Shown piece by piece: positions 60,999 through 64,000 of a stretch of DNA of 64,000 bases. The translations under genes and the position numbers were made by a program. The notes beneath the pieces are model-generated. The model was not told the DNA's origin and did no database searches. It worked only from the letters and a program-made list of their open reading frames with translations. How positions within the stretch are numbered: the stretch's first letter is position 1; every line of letters begins with the position of its first letter. This DNA is from Bacteriovoracaceae bacterium UBA6153 (GTDB taxonomy: Bacteria > Bdellovibrionota > Bacteriovoracia > Bacteriovoracales > Bacteriovoracaceae), in assembly GCA_002428265.1 (NCBI GenBank), contig DIUR01000023.1:1-64000 (forward strand). The letters are read 5' to 3'.

Positions 60999-62105
60999 TT
61001 AAAGAGGCTTACAAGGATTTGAACATGCACCAGTGTAAATTGTCGTATTAGTTTGTGACGTAAAAAATGAACTGTTCTTAACATCATTTAAGAAAGCTTC
61101 AGTGCTAGCAGAAGTCCATGCAGTACAAGAGTATTTATTTTTTGATTCTGTTTTAACTTTACAAAATTTTACAGGAACCGGAGCTAGTAGAGACGGGTCA
61201 GTAGGCGCAAGGGCAATATCGGTCTGGAAAGTGACTTTTTTGAAGTTGCTTTCACGAATTTTGTTTTTTGCGTTTTCTTTAAAGAAGTGTCTTACAACAC
61301 AACTCTTGCTTCCAGTGATCGTTTTTGTATACTTTTTCTCTGCAGTTAAAAAAGCTGAATCTGTAAGAAGGTTTTTGCTATATTGGCTTCCATCAGAATC
61401 AGTACAGCTCAATTCAACTCTATTATATAAGGACGAAGCAGTATTGTAGTTTGTATTAATGAATACAGAGTTCGCAAAAAGAACTCTTCCTGTAAGATCT
61501 AAATCAAAGCGGCTTGGATTTAGATTTTTATTTAAAATACAAAGATCAACAAAATACTCTGCGCCGTAAAGATCTGAACCAAATTGAAATTGAAGTGCTG
61601 ACCCATCTTGAAGAACTTGTCTCCCTGAGTTTATAGAAGCTTGAGCATATGTTGTTGTATTAGAAGCATTCATTGTTTTAGTAATGAATGAAGGACTTGC
61701 TGCTCCAGTATAATCAGCAATTCCAAAATTAAAATAATTTGCCTTAAGTGGATTGACTACATCTGGAGTATTGCATTCACAATTTTGTGAAGTACCACAG
61801 CTTGTAGCAATTACATTGTTTTGGTCACGTAAGATACAAACTTGCTCAGATGATTTTACAAATCTTAATCCTGCATTACATGCATATGTCTTAATTTTTT
61901 TTACATCGAACTGTGCACATGATCCCGGTGTTGCAAGTGGGTTGGAAGCAAAATAACTTTTTACACTTGTGTTTGCTACACATGACTCCTGAGGAGCAGC
62001 AAAAATGTCAGCAGGTTGATTACAAACCGTAAGACATGTCGTTCCTGCCATCGCAGTGCTAGTTGAAAGGATCAAGGCCTTAAGTAAAATCGAAAGACTT
62101 TTCAT
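60999..62105 (-). CDS. Exported cysteine-rich protein, unknown
   Basis: 368 residues, signal peptide 1-20 ('STAMAG'). About 18 cysteines, dense near the N-terminus ('TTCLTVCNQP', 'QNCECNTP', 'VCILRD') and again at the C-terminus ('VKFCKVK', 'YSCTAW', 'GACSNPCKPL'). The middle is beta-rich with Asn/Ser/Thr-rich segments. Style resembles the cysteine-rich proteins on the opposite strand, but I see no direct repeat similarity. Leads the minus-strand pair. No family recognised. Confidence 0.7.
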   Translation of the reverse strand: MKSLSILLKALILSTSTAMAGTTCLTVCNQPADIFAAPQESCVANTSVKSYFASNPLATPGSCAQFDVKKIKTYACNAGLRFVKSSEQVCILRDQNNVIATSCGTSQNCECNTPDVVNPLKANYFNFGIADYTGAASPSFITKTMNASNTTTYAQASINSGRQVLQDGSALQFQFGSDLYGAEYFVDLCILNKNLNPSRFDLDLTGRVLFANSVFINTNYNTASSLYNRVELSCTDSDGSQYSKNLLTDSAFLTAEKKYTKTITGSKSCVVRHFFKENAKNKIRESNFKKVTFQTDIALAPTDPSLLAPVPVKFCKVKTESKNKYSCTAWTSASTEAFLNDVKNSSFFTSQTNTTIYTGACSNPCKPL

Positions 62106-62446
62106 ACGGAATTTCCCAATTAAGCTATTAAAGTTATGAAGCTTCTAGCAAACTTTAAAAATAATTCAAAGTAATATTTAGGGCCTGGTAATAAAGACAT
62201 GACATATAAGGTGAGGGATGAGCATCTCAATTATAATTACGATCAAGATTTCTTAATATTAAAGACAGGATGACGCAAGATTGTCTTAGGCATTAATAGT
62301 TTATAAAAAAATTGATAAACAGTATGAGACTAATCACATAATTCCTTAGTACTGCTATACCTTTCATAGTGTTATCACTCATTTCTTTCCCTAAATATAA
62401 TTTTTTTACTAGAGCTATAAAAATTATACTCGCGTGTTGACGAAAG
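62106..62446. other. Intergenic region before insertion sequence
   Basis: About 340 bases of AT-rich DNA between the minus-strand gene and the IS. No convincing gene: the longest plus-strand frame seen here is about 24 codons without a ribosome-binding site. It should hold the promoter of the minus-strand pair, which I cannot pin down. TTGACG at 62437-62442 looks like the -35 box of a promoter now interrupted by the IS. Confidence 0.5.
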
Positions 62447-62461
62447 TGACCTTCCCCCAAT
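62447..62461. repeat. Left terminal inverted repeat of the IS
   Basis: TGACCTTCCCCCAAT, exact reverse complement of 63647-63661. Preceded by target-site copy AAAG. Confidence 0.93.
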
Positions 62462-62483
62462 CTTTACTCCGGCCTAGTTTGAG

Positions 62484-63329
62484 TCACACTGCATATACTT
62501 CCTTATCGTAACTTTCCAAAAATTCTTTCGGTGTTTTCATTTTTAATGAACTATGAGGTCTTTCATTATTATATTCATCTCTCCAGTCTTGAGCTTTCAT
62601 ACGTAAATCTTCAAGACTTAAAAACCACTGCATATTTAAAAACTCATCTCTTAACTTTCCATTGAAGGATTCAATAAAGGCATTATCGGTCGGTTTCCCT
62701 GGTCGGCTAAAGTGTAGTTTAATATTTCTTGAAAATGCCCATTTATCCAAGGCCATACAAATAAACTCTGGGCCGTTATCGACAGTAATAAATTCTGGTG
62801 CCCCTTCGAAATCGCAAACCCGTTCGAGAATCTGAACAACCTTGAAACCTGTTAAACTAAAATCAAAATCTAGAGCTTGATTTCTCTTCGAGAAAACATC
62901 AACGACTGTCAGACCGCGAACTCTTTTTCCAAAACTTAATTGATCAGATACAAAATCCATCGACCATACTTTATTAGGCGCTGATGGAAATGGAATCGAT
63001 ACGCGAGCTTCAGATCGGTAACGTCTCTTTTTCTTTTTACCCTTCAGTCCTAAGTTTAAATCTTGATAATAAAGACGTTCCGTTCTCTTATGATTTACTT
63101 TAAAACCATCTCGTAAAATCATTTCATGAATGCGAGGATGCCCATATCGAGGTCTTTTCTCTGACCAATAAGTCATCCTATTCTTCAGATCAATATTTTT
63201 ATCTGGCCGCTTTTTATAACGAATTGAAGCTCTCTCAATCGAGATTGCTCTGCATGCCTTCCTCTCAGAGACCTTAAACTCTTCTTTGATAAAAGAGATG
63301 GCCTCTCTTTGAGCTGGAAGGCCTACCAC
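62484..63329 (-). CDS. IS407-group transposase OrfB (DDE domain)
   Basis: 281 residues with the rve integrase core. Catalytic residues: first Asp in 'VWSMDFVSD', second in 'ITVDNGPEF', and Glu in 'NAFIESFNGKLRDEF' (D-D-35-E). HTH_21-like region is at the N-terminus. Starts in the orfA overlap with GTG; mainly expected as part of the OrfAB frameshift fusion. C-terminal 'ERPHSSLKMKTPKEF' is the usual end of IS3 transposases. Confidence 0.95.
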   Translation of the reverse strand: MVGLPAQREAISFIKEEFKVSERKACRAISIERASIRYKKRPDKNIDLKNRMTYWSEKRPRYGHPRIHEMILRDGFKVNHKRTERLYYQDLNLGLKGKKKKRRYRSEARVSIPFPSAPNKVWSMDFVSDQLSFGKRVRGLTVVDVFSKRNQALDFDFSLTGFKVVQILERVCDFEGAPEFITVDNGPEFICMALDKWAFSRNIKLHFSRPGKPTDNAFIESFNGKLRDEFLNMQWFLSLEDLRMKAQDWRDEYNNERPHSSLKMKTPKEFLESYDKEVYAV

Positions 63330-63589
63330 TTTTTTGCGTTTACTGCCTTGAGGATATCAATATTGAGTGCTTGATCGGCGACGATCTTTTTAAGACGATT
63401 ATTTTCGTCTTGAAGTGCCTTCAACTCTTTAAGCTGATCGACTTCCATACCAGCATACTTCTTTTTCCAATTGTAATAAGTCTGCTCGTGAACTCCAAGT
63501 TCACGACAAACGGCCTTGGCCGCTTCTCCGGCCTCAATTCGTTTGAGGGCCTTAATGATTTGTTCTTCGGTGAATTTTTTGCGTTTCAT
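63323..63589 (-). CDS. IS407-group transposase OrfA
   Basis: 88 residues: HTH domain 1-50 ('MKRKKFTEEQIIKALKRIE', 'CRELGVHEQTYYNWKKKYAG') that binds the terminal repeats, and a leucine-zipper coiled coil 55-80 ('LKALQDENNRLKKIVADQAL'). Ends in AKKW at the slippery A-AAA-AAG sequence. The sequence style fits the IS407 group of IS3. Confidence 0.95.
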   Translation of the reverse strand: MKRKKFTEEQIIKALKRIEAGEAAKAVCRELGVHEQTYYNWKKKYAGMEVDQLKELKALQDENNRLKKIVADQALNIDILKAVNAKKW

Positions 63590-63646
63590 ACGTCTCCCTA
63601 ATATTATGTTAACATAGGGTGACTCATCAAGGTTTTGGATTAAATT

Positions 63647-63661
63647 ATTGGGGGAAGGTCA
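63647..63661. repeat. Right terminal inverted repeat of the IS
   Basis: ATTGGGGGAAGGTCA, the inverted copy of the left end, followed by target-site copy AAAG. Confidence 0.93.
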
Positions 63662-63678
63662 AAAGTGGTCAGAAAGAA

Positions 63679-63684
63679 TACAAA
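63679..63684 (+). promoter_or_regulatory. Orphaned -10 box beside IS insertion
   Basis: TACAAA. When the IS and one AAAG copy are removed, TTGACG (62437-62442) sits exactly 17 bases upstream, forming a good sigma-70 promoter for the 63736 gene. The IS end now offers only AGGTCA (63656-63661) at -35 spacing. Confidence 0.45.
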
Positions 63685-63735
63685 CCGTGCAACAGATTTT
63701 TACTTATCTAACAACCCTCATTTTAGGAGATTACA

Positions 63736-64000
63736 ATGAGAAAATTGCTTTTATCTGCTGTAGCGCTTTTAGCTCTATCAGCAACAAACGCGTTTGCAAT
63801 CAATTTGACGTTTCAATTTGATGTAAATTCGTCTGGTCCATCTATCTATGCTTGTAACGCTGGTATCAAGCACGGATCAACACCAAATGTATGCTTCGAC
63901 AGAAGAGACAACTCTAAGCTTTGTACTCCAGGGTGCGCGGCTGGAAACATGGACGCTTGTAAACAAGCTCCAAAAGACAAGTATGTAGAACCAAAAAACT
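63736..64000 (+). CDS. Exported small cysteine-rich protein (partial, runs off end)
   Basis: At least 88 codons, incomplete at the window end. AGGAGA at 63725-63730 precedes ATG 63736. Signal peptide 1-21 ('SATNAFA'). Mature sequence begins 'INLTFQFDVNSSG' and continues with cysteines at 'YACNAGIKHG', 'NVCFDRRDNSKLCTPGCAAG' and 'DACKQAP'. It is a further member in style of the neighbouring cysteine-rich exported group. No family named. Confidence 0.75.
   Translation, partial: MRKLLLSAVALLALSATNAFAINLTFQFDVNSSGPSIYACNAGIKHGSTPNVCFDRRDNSKLCTPGCAAGNMDACKQAPKDKYVEPKN

Larger units (their letters stand above)
62447..63661 (-). mobile_element. IS3-family (IS407-group) insertion sequence, intact
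   Basis: 1215 bp. Perfect 15-bp terminal inverted repeats TGACCTTCCCCCAAT (62447-62461; inverted at 63647-63661). A 4-bp target duplication AAAG flanks it (62443-62446, 63662-63665), the size reported for the IS407 group. Two overlapping frames, orfA and orfB, with an A-AAA-AAG slippery site at 63329-63335 (minus strand) where a -1 frameshift would make the OrfAB transposase. All parts look intact, so it may be active and recently inserted. Confidence 0.93.

Noticed and set aside
62202..62276. 24-codon frame upstream of the IS
   Set aside because: No ribosome-binding site, very short, no homology.
1..64000. Open frames opposite or shifted within longer genes, plus any tRNA or CRISPR array
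   Set aside because: The other frames fall inside genes with clear domains or signal peptides and lack ribosome-binding sites. No cloverleaf or regularly spaced repeat was seen by eye.

Overview
The window is about 64 kb of AT-rich, gene-dense bacterial DNA. It looks like a Gram-negative, flagellate-type bacterium rich in exported proteins. Outer-membrane proteins (a MipA/OmpV-like barrel and a TolC-family protein), c-type cytochromes, a chemotaxis cluster and very many signal-peptide proteins without close relatives suggest a Bdellovibrio/Bacteriovorax-type lineage. That placement is inference from gene style and composition; there is no rRNA or other phylogenetic marker in the window. I see no tRNA, rRNA, CRISPR array or prophage.

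Layout. 0.1-6.7 kb: a tightly overlapping plus-strand operon with a GNAT-like acyltransferase, an E1/ThiF-like adenylyltransferase, a multi-pass membrane protein, a second GNAT-like protein, an Acg-type nitroreductase and a di-heme cytochrome c. This is the best candidate for an undescribed biosynthetic or modification system. 6.7-12.3 kb: a MipA-like barrel, an Ada/AlkA fusion with Ogt (alkylation repair), a membrane metallophosphoesterase and a low-complexity BON-domain protein. 12.5-17.2 kb: a branched-chain amino-acid-type ABC importer with LivM and LivG fused, preceded by Lrp-like sites. 17.2-19 kb: small exported proteins, methylglyoxal synthase and a cupredoxin. 19.1-23.5 kb: a chemotaxis block (PAS-PAS-MCP, CheR, CheD, triple-CheW) without CheA. 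24.3-29.2 kb: SDR, TldD, TldE and a membrane histidine kinase. 29.2-33.7 kb: a BMP-type (nucleoside-like) ABC importer. 33.8-46.9 kb: mixed envelope and metabolic genes (TolC, M14 carboxypeptidase, MscS channel, agmatinase, SIMPL protein, cytochrome c peroxidase, LTA-synthase-like enzyme). 47-55.3 kb: exported proteins of unknown role, an exported Ppx/GppA homologue, two alpha/beta hydrolases and a phosphopantetheinyl transferase. 55.5-62.1 kb: a block of large, cysteine-rich exported proteins that reads as an accessory surface or secretion locus. 62.4-63.7 kb: an intact IS407-group IS3 element with 4-bp target duplication. The window ends inside a small exported cysteine-rich protein whose promoter the IS appears to have split.

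The genes fall into separate functional blocks more than one pathway. Common themes are envelope maintenance, export, redox chemistry and peptide/amino-acid scavenging. Many starts were moved from the longest open frame to an internal codon with a Shine-Dalgarno sequence, a signal peptide or a 4-bp stop/start overlap; these choices are explained per entry.
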